A stretch of DNA of 64,000 bases from Cellvibrio sp. (GTDB taxonomy: Bacteria > Pseudomonadota > Gammaproteobacteria > Pseudomonadales > Cellvibrionaceae): positions 372,001 to 436,000 of the forward strand of contig JADJRD010000014.1 in assembly GCA_016712405.1 (NCBI GenBank), in the 5' to 3' direction. The notes beneath the pieces were generated by a model, which was not told the DNA's origin, did not search any database, and saw only the letters and a program-made list of their open reading frames with translations. Positions 34,840 to 42,542 of this stretch are shown here, one piece after another (position 1 is the stretch's first letter; every line of letters begins with the position of its first letter). The translations under genes were made by a program, and so were the position numbers.

Positions 34840-35809
34840 GTAAACCCAAAACCAAAGTGCGTGTGGTGACGCAGCGTCCGGTGATCGAGAGTTCGCATCA
34901 GAAATCCGAATCTGCAGAGATCGCCAATTCAACAGTGGATGCTGGCGATCGATTAAGTTTCACCATTTTTGTGGCAATTGCGTTACATGCATTAGTTATT
35001 TTAGGGATAGGATTTCAACTGCCGAAACCCAGTAACACCTCGCAGACTTTTGATATTACTTTGGCAACGCATCAAGATCCTTTAACGCCGGAAGAGGTGG
35101 ATTTTCTTGCGCAGCATAATCAAGAAGCCAGTGGCACTATTGATGAAGCCAAGCAACTCACAACCGATAAACAGGCGCAATTTGCGGATGCGCAAATTCG
35201 TAAGGTTAATCCCATTCCGCAACAACAAAAAGCCTCGGATAAACACAACAAACAACAAGTGATTGTGACCACTACAGCAAAAAGTACTCAAACAATTAAC
35301 GAACAAAAAAATCCAGATCCGAAAAAACAGAAGACAAAATTAAAGGTGCAAAAGAAGATCAACCTTTGCAAATAGATGATCTGGCAAGTCTTCAAGCTAA
35401 GTTAGATAGGCAGCGACAGGAATATGCCAAGCGCCCGCGCATTCGCACCTTGACTTCGGTGTCCACCAAAGCGTCCTATGATGCAAAATACCTGCATGAA
35501 TGGAGTACCAAAATAGAACAGGTAGGTCATAAAAATTATCCTAAAGAAGCGCTATCCCGTAGAATTACCGGCCAATTGCGATTGTCAGTGACAGTAAACC
35601 CTGACGGCTCTGTTTATGAAATCAAAGTCATGCAATCATCGGGTAAGCGATTGTTGGATGATGCGGCCAAACAAATTGTTCGATTGGCGGCACCCTACGC
35701 ACCATTCCCGGCAGAAATTCGTAAGCAGGCGGATCGATTGCAAATTATCCGTACCTGGAATTTTGAAATTACCGGCAAAGAAACCTCTATTACTACCTCA
35801 GCAAATTAA
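34836..35809 (+). pseudogene. tonB: TonB energy-transducing protein, split by one frameshift
   Basis: TonB passes proton-motive energy to outer-membrane receptors. The first frame has a cytoplasmic stretch of about 45 residues, one membrane helix ('FTIFVAIALHALVILGIGFQ') and a Gln/Lys-rich periplasmic region. The second frame carries the C-terminal TonB domain: 'YPKEALSRRITGQLRLSVTV', 'GSVYEIKVMQSSG' and 'LLDDAAKQIVRLAAPYAPFP'. The frames join if one A is added to A6 at 35323-35328 (or A7 at 35306-35312), giving about 324 residues. Because the domain downstream is intact and gene order is conserved, an assembly error is likely. It starts at GTG 34836. Confidence 0.85.
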
Positions 35810-35813
35810 GTAT

Positions 35814-36410
35814 ATGAATCAGGATTTGGATTTTTTAACGCAAGTAGAAGAATTAACACCCGGCAGTTTGCGCGATCATTTTTTGATTGCTATGCCAGGA
35901 ATGAATGATCCTTCTTTTTCGCACACGGTGACATACATTTGTGAGCACAGCGATAAAGGCGCAATGGGAGTGGTAATCAATACGGCTACGCCTATGCAAT
36001 TAAAAGAAATTTTTGCACAAATGCAATTGGATGATAATGCCAGCGATGGCGACCAAATTGTAATGTCGGGTGGCCCGGTTCAACCTGAGCGTGGATTCGT
36101 GCTGCACTCGAGTGATACTCAATGGCAATCCACATTAAAAGTGTCCGATGAGATTAGTTTAACCGTGTCGCGCGATATTATTGCGGCTATGGCAGAAGGT
36201 AATGGGCCCAAAGATTTTTTAATTTCATTAGGTTATGCCGGTTGGGGTGAAGGGCAGTTAGAGGCAGAAATTGCAGCGAATTCCTGGCTAACTGTGCCGG
36301 CAGATAAAAATATTATTTTTCACACACCTGTTGAAAAACGTTGGGTACAAGCGGCGCAATCACTTGGCATTGACTTGCAATTAATGTCAGGTACTGCCGG
36401 GCATGCCTGA
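35814..36410 (+). CDS. algH: YqgE/AlgH family protein
   Basis: A 198-residue protein of the UPF0301 (YqgE/AlgH) family, whose biochemical role is not settled. In Pseudomonas AlgH was linked to alginate regulation. Signatures are 'GSLRDHFLIAMPGMNDPSF', 'VTYICEHSDKGAMGVVIN', 'GGPVQPERGFVLHS' and 'GYAGWGEGQLEAEIAANSWL'. I chose ATG 35814, which gives the family start and follows the tonB stop by four bases. It overlaps ruvX by eight bases. Confidence 0.94.
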   Translation: MNQDLDFLTQVEELTPGSLRDHFLIAMPGMNDPSFSHTVTYICEHSDKGAMGVVINTATPMQLKEIFAQMQLDDNASDGDQIVMSGGPVQPERGFVLHSSDTQWQSTLKVSDEISLTVSRDIIAAMAEGNGPKDFLISLGYAGWGEGQLEAEIAANSWLTVPADKNIIFHTPVEKRWVQAAQSLGIDLQLMSGTAGHA

Positions 36411-36831
36411 TAAAAATAACATTAAAACACTATTGGCTTTCGATTACGGCACGCAAAATATAGGCGTCGCTGTGGCACAAACCATTACTAAAACAGCAAA
36501 TGTATTGCCGGGGCTAAAAGCCAAAGATGGCATACCCAATTGGGATCAAATCGAAAAATTATTGACGGAATATAAGCCTGATTTAGTGTTGGTCGGATTG
36601 CCGCTCAATATGGATGGCAGTGAAAGCGAGCTCAGTGTGCGCGCGCGCAAATTTACCAATCGAATTCATGGCCGTTTTGGTGTTGCCATTGAAATGGTGG
36701 ATGAGCGTCTCAGTAGTTTTGCAGCAAAAGGTGAAGTGATGGGGCGACATGGCTCGCGCGATTATAAAAATAATCCGGTCGATTCTATTGCGGCGAGAAT
36801 TTTGTTAGAGAGCTGGTTGACGAGCGATTAA
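36403..36831 (+). CDS. ruvX: Holliday-junction resolvase-like RNase H-fold protein (YqgF/RuvX)
   Basis: A 142-residue RNase H-fold nuclease; the E. coli relative YqgF acts in 16S rRNA 5'-end maturation. Catalytic acids are visible in 'LLAFDYGTQNIGVAVA', 'LVLVGLPLNMDGSESE', 'EMVDERLSS' and 'VDSIAARILL'. It is the last gene of the gshB-tonB-algH-ruvX group. In pseudomonads pyrR/pyrB/pyrC follow; here a minus-strand lipoprotein gene converges with overlapping stop codons instead. Confidence 0.92.
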   Translation: MPDKNNIKTLLAFDYGTQNIGVAVAQTITKTANVLPGLKAKDGIPNWDQIEKLLTEYKPDLVLVGLPLNMDGSESELSVRARKFTNRIHGRFGVAIEMVDERLSSFAAKGEVMGRHGSRDYKNNPVDSIAARILLESWLTSD

Positions 36832-37376
36832 ATTTTCTTCTGTATCTGTTGAGTTAAATCCAAACGTTTTGCTTTCCAGTATCGGGTTTTCCAATAGAAA
36901 TCAGAAAGATTGGAAATTTTTACGCCGGCACGAGTGGATGCGTGTAAAAACTGGCCGTCTTGCAAGTAAATGCCAACATGGTCATAACGGCCGGTATGAA
37001 AGAAAACGAGGTCGCCAGAAACTAGATCAGTTTTTTTCACATCTTGCCCCAGTTTATTTTGTTCACTCGTGCTGCGGGGCAGCTCAATACCAAATTTTTC
37101 GCGAAAGGTCATCAATACAAATCCTGAACAATCGGTGCCAGATTTGCTCATGCCGCCCATGCGATAGCCTGTTCCTTTCCACTCCTGAAATTGAATCAAT
37201 AGTTTGTCTAAAAAATTAACTCTAGGGGCGGGTTCTTCAATGGCTGCAATTGGTGTTGGGGTGGGTTCTGTCGTCACTGTTTCAGGTGTTGGTAAGGGGG
37301 TGTTTTTAGGCGATTGAATGTTGGAGCATCCGGTGAGATAGAAAATGCCTATTAATAACAAAGAGTATTTCAACAT
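36828..37376 (-). CDS. NlpC/P60 family lipoprotein (peptidoglycan endopeptidase)
   Basis: A 182-residue cell-wall hydrolase homologue. The N-terminus is a lipoprotein signal ('LLIGIFYLTGCSN', Cys17), followed by a Pro/Thr-rich linker. The catalytic Cys is in 'SGTDCSGFVLMTF', the His in 'GRYDHVGIYL' and the third polar residue in 'FLHASTRAG'. Such enzymes cut peptide bridges of peptidoglycan, and the closest known types are Spr/NlpC lipoproteins. Its stop overlaps that of ruvX on the other strand. Confidence 0.9.
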   Translation of the reverse strand: MLKYSLLLIGIFYLTGCSNIQSPKNTPLPTPETVTTEPTPTPIAAIEEPAPRVNFLDKLLIQFQEWKGTGYRMGGMSKSGTDCSGFVLMTFREKFGIELPRSTSEQNKLGQDVKKTDLVSGDLVFFHTGRYDHVGIYLQDGQFLHASTRAGVKISNLSDFYWKTRYWKAKRLDLTQQIQKKI

Positions 37377-37443
37377 ATTCGGTAGCTCGGGTTATTTTGA
37401 TGTAATTATAAGTTCAACTGAAAAATAAAAAGTTGAACTGGCT

Positions 37444-37818
37444 TCAATTCATGAATTTAACAATTTGCGTATCTCGTTCGCGCGATTGACCGGCGTTGTG
37501 TAATTTTTGTAGATAGGCTTGCCAGAGATTCTCTTGGTTCTTTCCTAATTCAAAAAAATAGTCCCAAGTATAAATGCCGCTGTTATGACCATCATTAAAA
37601 TGAATCTTTAGGCCGTAATTACCTGCGCGTTCCAATTGAGATATAAGCACATCCTTTTTGCCGTATTGCAATACTTCTTGTCCCGGTCCATGGCCTTTCA
37701 CTTCAGCACTGGGAGAGTGAACACGTAAAAATTCAGCGGTGAAAGTAAATCCTTCGTTTTCAAAGTCGATCAGAAGTGTTTGACTTTGTTGCTTAAGTTG
37801 GATGCGTTTGGGTGTCAT
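37444..37818 (-). CDS. DUF971 (gamma-butyrobetaine hydroxylase N-domain-like) protein
   Basis: A stand-alone DUF971 protein of about 124 residues. 'KRIQLKQQSQTLLIDFE', 'FTFTAEFLRVHSPSAEVKGH' and 'GNYGLKIHFNDGHNSGIYTWDYF' (in part) are the family features. This domain is also the N-terminal part of gamma-butyrobetaine hydroxylase. In pseudomonads a similar gene lies beside hslUV, as here, although a globin gene intervenes. I chose the ATG at 37818 over the longer 37857 start because the extra residues are not family-like. Confidence 0.85.
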   Translation of the reverse strand: MTPKRIQLKQQSQTLLIDFENEGFTFTAEFLRVHSPSAEVKGHGPGQEVLQYGKKDVLISQLERAGNYGLKIHFNDGHNSGIYTWDYFFELGKNQENLWQAYLQKLHNAGQSRERDTQIVKFMN

Positions 37819-37930
37819 ATAAATCATCAAATAATGAGGCCAGTAGGAGTATATCAATAACTTTGGGGTATTTCTGTTGGCTTATTGGGGTTTTGAGCTA
37901 AGGTTAAGCTGTCAACAAGAGGGCTTGGCT

Positions 37931-38341
37931 ATGGCGATTACATCCCGACAAAAACAATTGGTTCAGGAAAGCTTTAAAAAAGTGGAGCCTATTGCGGAAA
38001 CGGCAGCGGAGATTTTTTATAAAACTTTGTTTGAATACGATCCTAACTTGAAAAAGTTATTCAAGACAGGATTGAAAGAGCAGGGTAAAAAATTAATGTC
38101 GACACTCAAAGTGGCGATAAAAGGATTGGATGACCTCAATGCGCTGGTTCCGGTGTTACAACAATTGGCTGACCGGCACGTACAATATGGCGTGAAGCCT
38201 GAAGATTACACCCCAGTAGGCAACGCGTTGTTGCACACACTAAAAGTAGGTTTGGGTGATGATTGGACGCCAGAGTTGCGGCAAGCTTGGGTGGAAACCT
38301 TCCGCACTGTCGCAACTGTTATGAAGGAACATTCGTACTGA
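37931..38341 (+). CDS. Single-domain bacterial haemoglobin
   Basis: A 136-residue globin related to Vitreoscilla haemoglobin and the heme domain of flavohaemoglobins. The proximal His is in 'QLADRHVQYGV'; 'TAAEIFYKTLFEYDPNLKKLF' (in part) and 'VGNALLHTLKVGLGDDWTPEL' (in part) match helices B-C and G. It has no FAD or NAD reductase part, so a separate reductase would be needed. ATG 37931 is preferred to the upstream start at 37877. Likely roles are oxygen binding or nitric-oxide and redox handling. It converges with hslU. Confidence 0.88.
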   Translation: MAITSRQKQLVQESFKKVEPIAETAAEIFYKTLFEYDPNLKKLFKTGLKEQGKKLMSTLKVAIKGLDDLNALVPVLQQLADRHVQYGVKPEDYTPVGNALLHTLKVGLGDDWTPELRQAWVETFRTVATVMKEHSY

Positions 38342-38376
38342 TTTCATCGAAAAAAGCTCAGATGAAATCAGTACGA
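38333..38376. repeat. 16-bp perfect inverted repeat between globin and hslU
   Basis: TCGTACTGATTTCATC (38333-38348) and GATGAAATCAGTACGA (38361-38376) are perfect complements around a 12-base loop. The left arm contains the globin stop codon, and the right arm ends two bases from the hslU stop. There is no clear T-run on either strand, so it is more a shared mRNA-end hairpin for the convergent genes than a textbook terminator. Confidence 0.75.
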
Positions 38377-38378
38377 GC

Positions 38379-39701
38379 TTACAAAATATAGCGACTCAAA
38401 TCTTCATTCTTGGCTAATTCACCTAAATGTTGCTCAACATAAGCAGCATTGATTTCGATGGATTTCGATTCGTCACCCGCAGAAAATGAAATATCCTCCA
38501 GTAAACGTTCGAGAATTGTATGTAAACGACGAGCGCCAATGTTTTCCGTTCGTTCGTTCACTTCAAATGCAGTTTCAGCAATACGGCGAATGCCATCTTT
38601 TGAAAAACTAATTTCAATACCTTCTGTTTTTAAGAGTGCAATTTGTTGTTCAGTTAATGAAGCTGTGGGTTCTGTCAGAATGCGCTCAAAATCGTCGGGT
38701 GTTAATGCATTCAGTTCAACACGAATTGGCAATCGGCCTTGTAATTCCGGAATTAAATCTGACGGTTTGCTCAAATGAAACGCACCGGAAGTAATAAACA
38801 AAATGTGATCAGTTTTGATCATGCCGTGTTTGGTTGAAACGGTGCAGCCTTCAATTAAGGGTAACAAATCGCGTTGTACGCCTTCGCGAGAAACATCAGC
38901 GCCCGACACATTTCCGCGGCGTGCCACTTTATCAATTTCGTCAATAAAGACTATGCCGTTTTGTTCGGCGGCATCTATAGCTTGGGTTTTGATATCTTCT
39001 TCGCTGACCAGTTTTGCCGCCTCATCGTCTTGCAATTGTTTCAGGGCTTTTTTGACCGACATTTTCACTTTTTTGGTTTTTTCGCGCCCTAAATTAGAAA
39101 ACATGGATTGCAATTGATTGGTCATTTCTTCCATGCCGGGTGGTGCCATAATTTCAACACCCACGCTGGTAGCAGCGACATCGATTTCAATTTCTTTATC
39201 GTTTAAATCGCCTTCGCGTAATTTTTTTCGGAAAATTTGTCGCGTGCTGGATTCGTGTTTGGTTTCTTCTGCGGAGATGTCGCGAGCAGGCGGTAAGAGT
39301 ACATCGAGAATACGTTCTTCGGCGGCTTCAGCTGCGCGATGCTGCACGGATTTCACTGCTTGTTCACGACGCATTTTAATGGCGACATCGACCAAATCGC
39401 GAATAATCGATTCCACATCGCGGCCAACATAGCCGACTTCTGTAAATTTGGTGGCTTCCACTTTAATAAAAGGTGCATTGGCTAATTTTGCCAGGCGACG
39501 TGCAATTTCAGTTTTGCCAACGCCAGTCGGCCCAATCATTAAAATATTTTTTGGCGTAATTTCGTTGCGCATGTCGACGGGAACTTGCATGCGGCGCCAA
39601 CGGTTTCTCAGTGCAATCGCCACCGCGCGTTTTGCATTTTGTTGGCCAACAATATGTTTATCGAGTTCGTGAACAATTTCACGTGGAGTCATTGATGACA
39701 T
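38379..39701 (-). CDS. hslU: ATP-dependent protease ATPase subunit HslU
   Basis: HslU is the AAA+ unfoldase that feeds proteins to the HslV peptidase. The 440-residue protein has the Walker A 'MIGPTGVGKTEIARR', the pore motif 'EVGYVGRDVES', the Walker B 'NGIVFIDEIDKVA' and the sensor and C-terminal regions ending 'LSRYIL', the tail that docks into HslV. I start at 'MSSMTPREIV' (39701), the family start. It lies about 100 bases after hslV in the same direction. Confidence 0.97.
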   Translation of the reverse strand: MSSMTPREIVHELDKHIVGQQNAKRAVAIALRNRWRRMQVPVDMRNEITPKNILMIGPTGVGKTEIARRLAKLANAPFIKVEATKFTEVGYVGRDVESIIRDLVDVAIKMRREQAVKSVQHRAAEAAEERILDVLLPPARDISAEETKHESSTRQIFRKKLREGDLNDKEIEIDVAATSVGVEIMAPPGMEEMTNQLQSMFSNLGREKTKKVKMSVKKALKQLQDDEAAKLVSEEDIKTQAIDAAEQNGIVFIDEIDKVARRGNVSGADVSREGVQRDLLPLIEGCTVSTKHGMIKTDHILFITSGAFHLSKPSDLIPELQGRLPIRVELNALTPDDFERILTEPTASLTEQQIALLKTEGIEISFSKDGIRRIAETAFEVNERTENIGARRLHTILERLLEDISFSAGDESKSIEINAAYVEQHLGELAKNEDLSRYIL

Positions 39702-39757
39702 AAAAATACTTCCTGGATTTAATTCAATAATCAAATTTTTCTTTAGCTCATTCTGCT

Positions 39758-39796
39758 CCCTCTCCCTTGATGGGAGAGGGTTGGGGAGAGGGTGAT
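39758..39796. repeat. Palindromic repeat between hslV and hslU
   Basis: CCCTCTCCC-TTGAT-GGGAGAGGG (39758-39780) forms a 9-bp perfect hairpin and is followed by a partial further copy, TTGGGGAGAGGGTG. It is a dispersed repeat of the type often found between cotranscribed genes, and may modulate the amount of downstream hslU message. Confidence 0.75.
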
Positions 39797-39801
39797 GCTC
39801 T

Positions 39802-40326
39802 TCAGTAACTCAACACTTCAATAGTGTGTTGTTGATTGGTGTATACGCAAATATCGCCGGCAATTTTTAAACTTTTTTCGACAATGGTTCGAGCATCCAA
39901 ATCAGTATTTTGGAGTAAAGCGCGTGCAGCCGCTTGTGCAAAATTGCCGCCAGAACCAATCGCGATTAAATCATCTTCGGGCTGGATCACATCGCCATTG
40001 CCAGTGATGATCAAAGAGGCCTCTTTATCAGCAACGGCTAACAAGGCTTCAAGGCGTTGCATGCTGCGATCGGTTCGCCAGTCTTTTGCCAATTCAACGG
40101 CTGCACGTGTGAGTTGACCATTATGAGCTTCAAGTTTGGCTTCGAAACGCTCAAATAGAGTGAAAGCATCGGCAGTACCGCCTGCAAAACCGGCAATGAC
40201 TTGATCTTTATAAAGTCGGCGAACTTTGCGCGCATTGCCTTTCATAATAGTGTTGCCCAGCGAAACCTGGCCATCACCACCAATTACCACTTGCCCGTTA
40301 CGACGGACTGAAACAATAGTTGTCAC
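39802..40326 (-). CDS. hslV: ATP-dependent protease peptidase subunit HslV
   Basis: HslV is the proteasome-like threonine peptidase of the HslUV complex. The 174-residue product starts 'MTTIVSVRRNGQVVIGGDGQ'; the Thr after the initiator Met is the nucleophile. 'AGFAGGTADAFTLFERFEAKL', 'LIAIGSGGNFAQAAARALL' and 'GDICVYTNQQHTIE' are conserved. It starts with GTG at 40326. A heat-shock-type promoter lies 55-85 bases upstream. Confidence 0.97.
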   Translation of the reverse strand: MTTIVSVRRNGQVVIGGDGQVSLGNTIMKGNARKVRRLYKDQVIAGFAGGTADAFTLFERFEAKLEAHNGQLTRAAVELAKDWRTDRSMQRLEALLAVADKEASLIITGNGDVIQPEDDLIAIGSGGNFAQAAARALLQNTDLDARTIVEKSLKIAGDICVYTNQQHTIEVLSY

Positions 40327-40380
40327 AGGAAATCCTTAAGTTAACGAAAATAGGTCTTTTAATTTTGCAAATTTTGAAAG

Positions 40381-40408
40381 ATCTGGGGGTGGAGGCGCTA
40401 ATTTCAAG
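40381..40408 (-). promoter_or_regulatory. Heat-shock (sigma-32-type) promoter of hslVU
   Basis: On the minus strand, CTTGAAA (40408-40402), 13 bases and CCCCAGAT (40388-40381) match the sigma-32 consensus CTTGAAA-N13-17-CCCCATnT with one difference in the -10 box. The position, about 55 bases before the hslV start, is right for an hslVU heat-shock promoter. Confidence 0.75.
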
Positions 40409-40491
40409 TCTGGTCAGTTTGTTTGAAGGGCAAGATGTGTGGGCTTTTGAGGTGTAAGCTTAGGTATCTTCGAAAATCGTAATTGAAATAG

Positions 40492-40525
40492 AAAATAAAA
40501 AAGCCAGCTTATCAGGAGCTGGCTT
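40492..40525 (-). terminator. Rho-independent terminator of the metzincin operon
   Basis: The stem AAGCCAGCT (40501-40509) / AGCTGGCTT (40517-40525) is a perfect 9-bp hairpin. On the minus strand it is followed by TTTTTTATTTTC-like sequence, a proper U-tract. It lies 19 bases after the metalloprotease stop codon and separates that operon from hslVU. Confidence 0.85.
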
Positions 40526-40543
40526 GAAACTTCCATTTTAGAA

Positions 40544-41737
40544 CTATTTAGTAACGCAATAGGCGCTGACAGTAATTCCTCTATCGGCTGATTCAAATTT
40601 GTAACCACAACTTCCGCAAGAGGCTGCGATGTTAGTTATGTTATTGCCAACATAATTGCTACTGGTTTGTGAAGTTGAGTAGGTTCCAACGTATTTGCCA
40701 CCACAGGAAGTGGTTGTGGTGGGTGTAGTGGTTGTCGTCACTACTGGGCAAGCACTTGTGGTGCTCTTGCTACATGAATAACTGCCCGTGTAATTTGCTG
40801 ATCCGCCAGCTGCATAGCAAGTTCTTCCAAATGATTCTGCGCAACTTGAGTTGGAGCAGGTCATTCCAATATTGATTGGAGTAGTTGTGGTACATAGTTT
40901 TTGACAAGACCAGACAAAGCCTAATTCTCCAGTTACATTAGGTGATGTTGCTGGATAACACATAGGATATTTCGCGGCCTGCAGTGCAAATTGTCTGATT
41001 CCTCCAGCGGCATTGTCATATGGAGTGCCGCATGGAAGGCCTGCGCAACTACCAATATTTGGAGAAGAAAAAATCATCAAATTATTTACTACGCCATAAA
41101 GATGAGGGTATGCCATTGCATCTACAAAAAGGCCTTGTACACCGTATCCGCGCGAAGTGTAAATTGGGTAGCCGTTTCCGTTGCCGTTGCCATTGCTTCC
41201 GTCCATAGCACCATGTCCTGCACCCAGATTGTGACCTGTTTCGTGCGCTAAAATACTTTCTGAGCAGTTGTAAGCAACTACAGAAACAGCTTTCAATCCA
41301 GCATTTGCTCCCCCGTAAATGTCAGTGGGAGCCGGTGGCATCCAAGCGTTTCCGCATACACCTAGGCCTGTTACCGAATCAAAAATAGCGTTTGTCATAT
41401 AAACGGTTAGCGCAGGTTTAAATAGATTCCTTCCGAAATCCATAACACCTGCGTTGTTGGTCACTCTTTCTAAAAAAGGTACGTTGATCGGTGTTCCAGC
41501 ACTTCGAGGAAGATCTAAATACTTAATTTTTACCAAATTAAGTTTCACATCTGTTCCACTATTGGCATATGCAAAATTAGCCCAATTAACCATTGCGGCA
41601 ATTCGCACGCTGGGATTGCCTCCATATGCGGAGTAAGTTTTGTAATCGTGTACTACTAGTAAGTCTAGAGTCACTGCCTGTGCACTTAAGGCGCAGGCTA
41701 ATGAACATAAAAATAAACTTATTTTTTTTAACATCAT
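40544..41737 (-). CDS. Secreted metzincin zinc metalloprotease (reprolysin-like, M12)
   Basis: About 397 residues with a signal peptide ('FLCSLACALSAQAVTL'). The catalytic zinc motif is 'HETGHNLGAGHG' (HExxHxxGxxH), with a Met-turn candidate in 'VDAMAYPHLYG'. The region before the active site resembles reprolysin-like bacterial proteases that handle an 'Asp-X-X-V-VHDYKTYSAYGG' start. The C-terminal ~120 residues are rich in Cys, Thr and Ser, with two Cys-rich segments joined by a Thr-rich linker (e.g. 'TTTTTPTTTTS'). There is no prodomain in this protein; a prodomain-like sequence is encoded separately just upstream. An AGAGG ribosome site precedes the tandem ATGs at 41737/41734. Confidence 0.88.
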   Translation of the reverse strand: MMLKKISLFLCSLACALSAQAVTLDLLVVHDYKTYSAYGGNPSVRIAAMVNWANFAYANSGTDVKLNLVKIKYLDLPRSAGTPINVPFLERVTNNAGVMDFGRNLFKPALTVYMTNAIFDSVTGLGVCGNAWMPPAPTDIYGGANAGLKAVSVVAYNCSESILAHETGHNLGAGHGAMDGSNGNGNGNGYPIYTSRGYGVQGLFVDAMAYPHLYGVVNNLMIFSSPNIGSCAGLPCGTPYDNAAGGIRQFALQAAKYPMCYPATSPNVTGELGFVWSCQKLCTTTTPINIGMTCSNSSCAESFGRTCYAAGGSANYTGSYSCSKSTTSACPVVTTTTTPTTTTSCGGKYVGTYSTSQTSSNYVGNNITNIAASCGSCGYKFESADRGITVSAYCVTK

Positions 41738-41759
41738 AGCATCCTCTGAATTTATTAAA

Positions 41760-42452
41760 TTAACGAACAATATCATCGTGGCTGATTGTATTTAGTCCAT
41801 TTGTTATAAACGTAACTCCTCTCACCGTATCCACACTCCAGCTACCTTGCTCTGTCACTATGCTTCCTGCTATAACATCTCCACTTTGCGAAAGCGCCAC
41901 ACCATAGCCAATTCCTGATCCCGTTATGTTTCCTGCAATTGATGGCACATCGCCAATTTTGGATGCATCTGATATTTGCACTTCAATGATGTTGTCTGTG
42001 TTAGGAGTTGATAGTTGTAATATGTCTCCCTTTTTAAATTGGCTGACCATGTCAGTAGGGATAACCAGTTGTTTAACATCACCATTAACAATTCCATATT
42101 CGTTGCGTATTTGTTTTTCGAATGCTGGATCTATAGGTTTTATTTCCCAATTGGATTTAATGGATGAAATCTGTTTTGGTTGTTCTTCAGGAATCTTGAG
42201 TTGCGGAACAGCTGGTTCCTGTTTTACAACTTCTTCTGAACTATTAGAGATGATGGTCAGGTTATTATCAGGTTTGTTGACTGCCTCTGCTAAAAGCCAT
42301 ATTCCCGCAAGCGTTATGCCTATTAGAAGTAAGCGCCAAATAAACCCCACTCTTGCCAGCTTGTAAGCAATATCGCACAGCAAAATCCGAAAATTCCCAC
42401 TGGCACATAAAATTTCAATAGATAAAATGACCAGCGCAAGGACGGGAACCAA
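41760..42452 (-). CDS. Membrane-anchored protein resembling a metzincin propeptide region
   Basis: About 230 residues with an N-terminal hydrophobic part ('FIWRLLLIGITLAGIWLLAEA') and an exported remainder. The C-terminal half ('AGNITGSGIGYGVALSQSGDVIAG', in part, and 'TEQGSWSVDTVRGVTFITNG') follows the strand pattern seen in propeptides of reprolysin-like bacterial proteases, where a 'G..G....vv..G.I...G.w.v' repeat precedes the catalytic domain. The metzincin gene begins 22 bases downstream. I infer a separately encoded chaperone or inhibitor for that protease. The start codon (TTG 42452) is uncertain. Confidence 0.45.
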   Translation of the reverse strand: MVPVLALVILSIEILCASGNFRILLCDIAYKLARVGFIWRLLLIGITLAGIWLLAEAVNKPDNNLTIISNSSEEVVKQEPAVPQLKIPEEQPKQISSIKSNWEIKPIDPAFEKQIRNEYGIVNGDVKQLVIPTDMVSQFKKGDILQLSTPNTDNIIEVQISDASKIGDVPSIAGNITGSGIGYGVALSQSGDVIAGSIVTEQGSWSVDTVRGVTFITNGLNTISHDDIVR

Positions 42453-42469
42453 AACAGGAGGTTTTGGTT
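42447..42469. promoter_or_regulatory. Hairpin with a ribosome-site-like loop near the metzincin operon start
   Basis: AACCAAAAC-AGGAG-GTTTTGGTT is a perfect 9-bp inverted repeat with a five-base loop. On the plus strand the loop and next base read AGGAGG, a perfect ribosome site that such a hairpin would mask. On the minus strand it covers the proposed start of the propeptide-like gene. Its role is unknown. Confidence 0.35.
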
Positions 42470-42542
42470 AACGGAAAAACGTTTCAGGATGAAACGATTA
42501 AATGGATGTTGAACTGTAGGGAAAAGGCAGGAGCCGATGATG

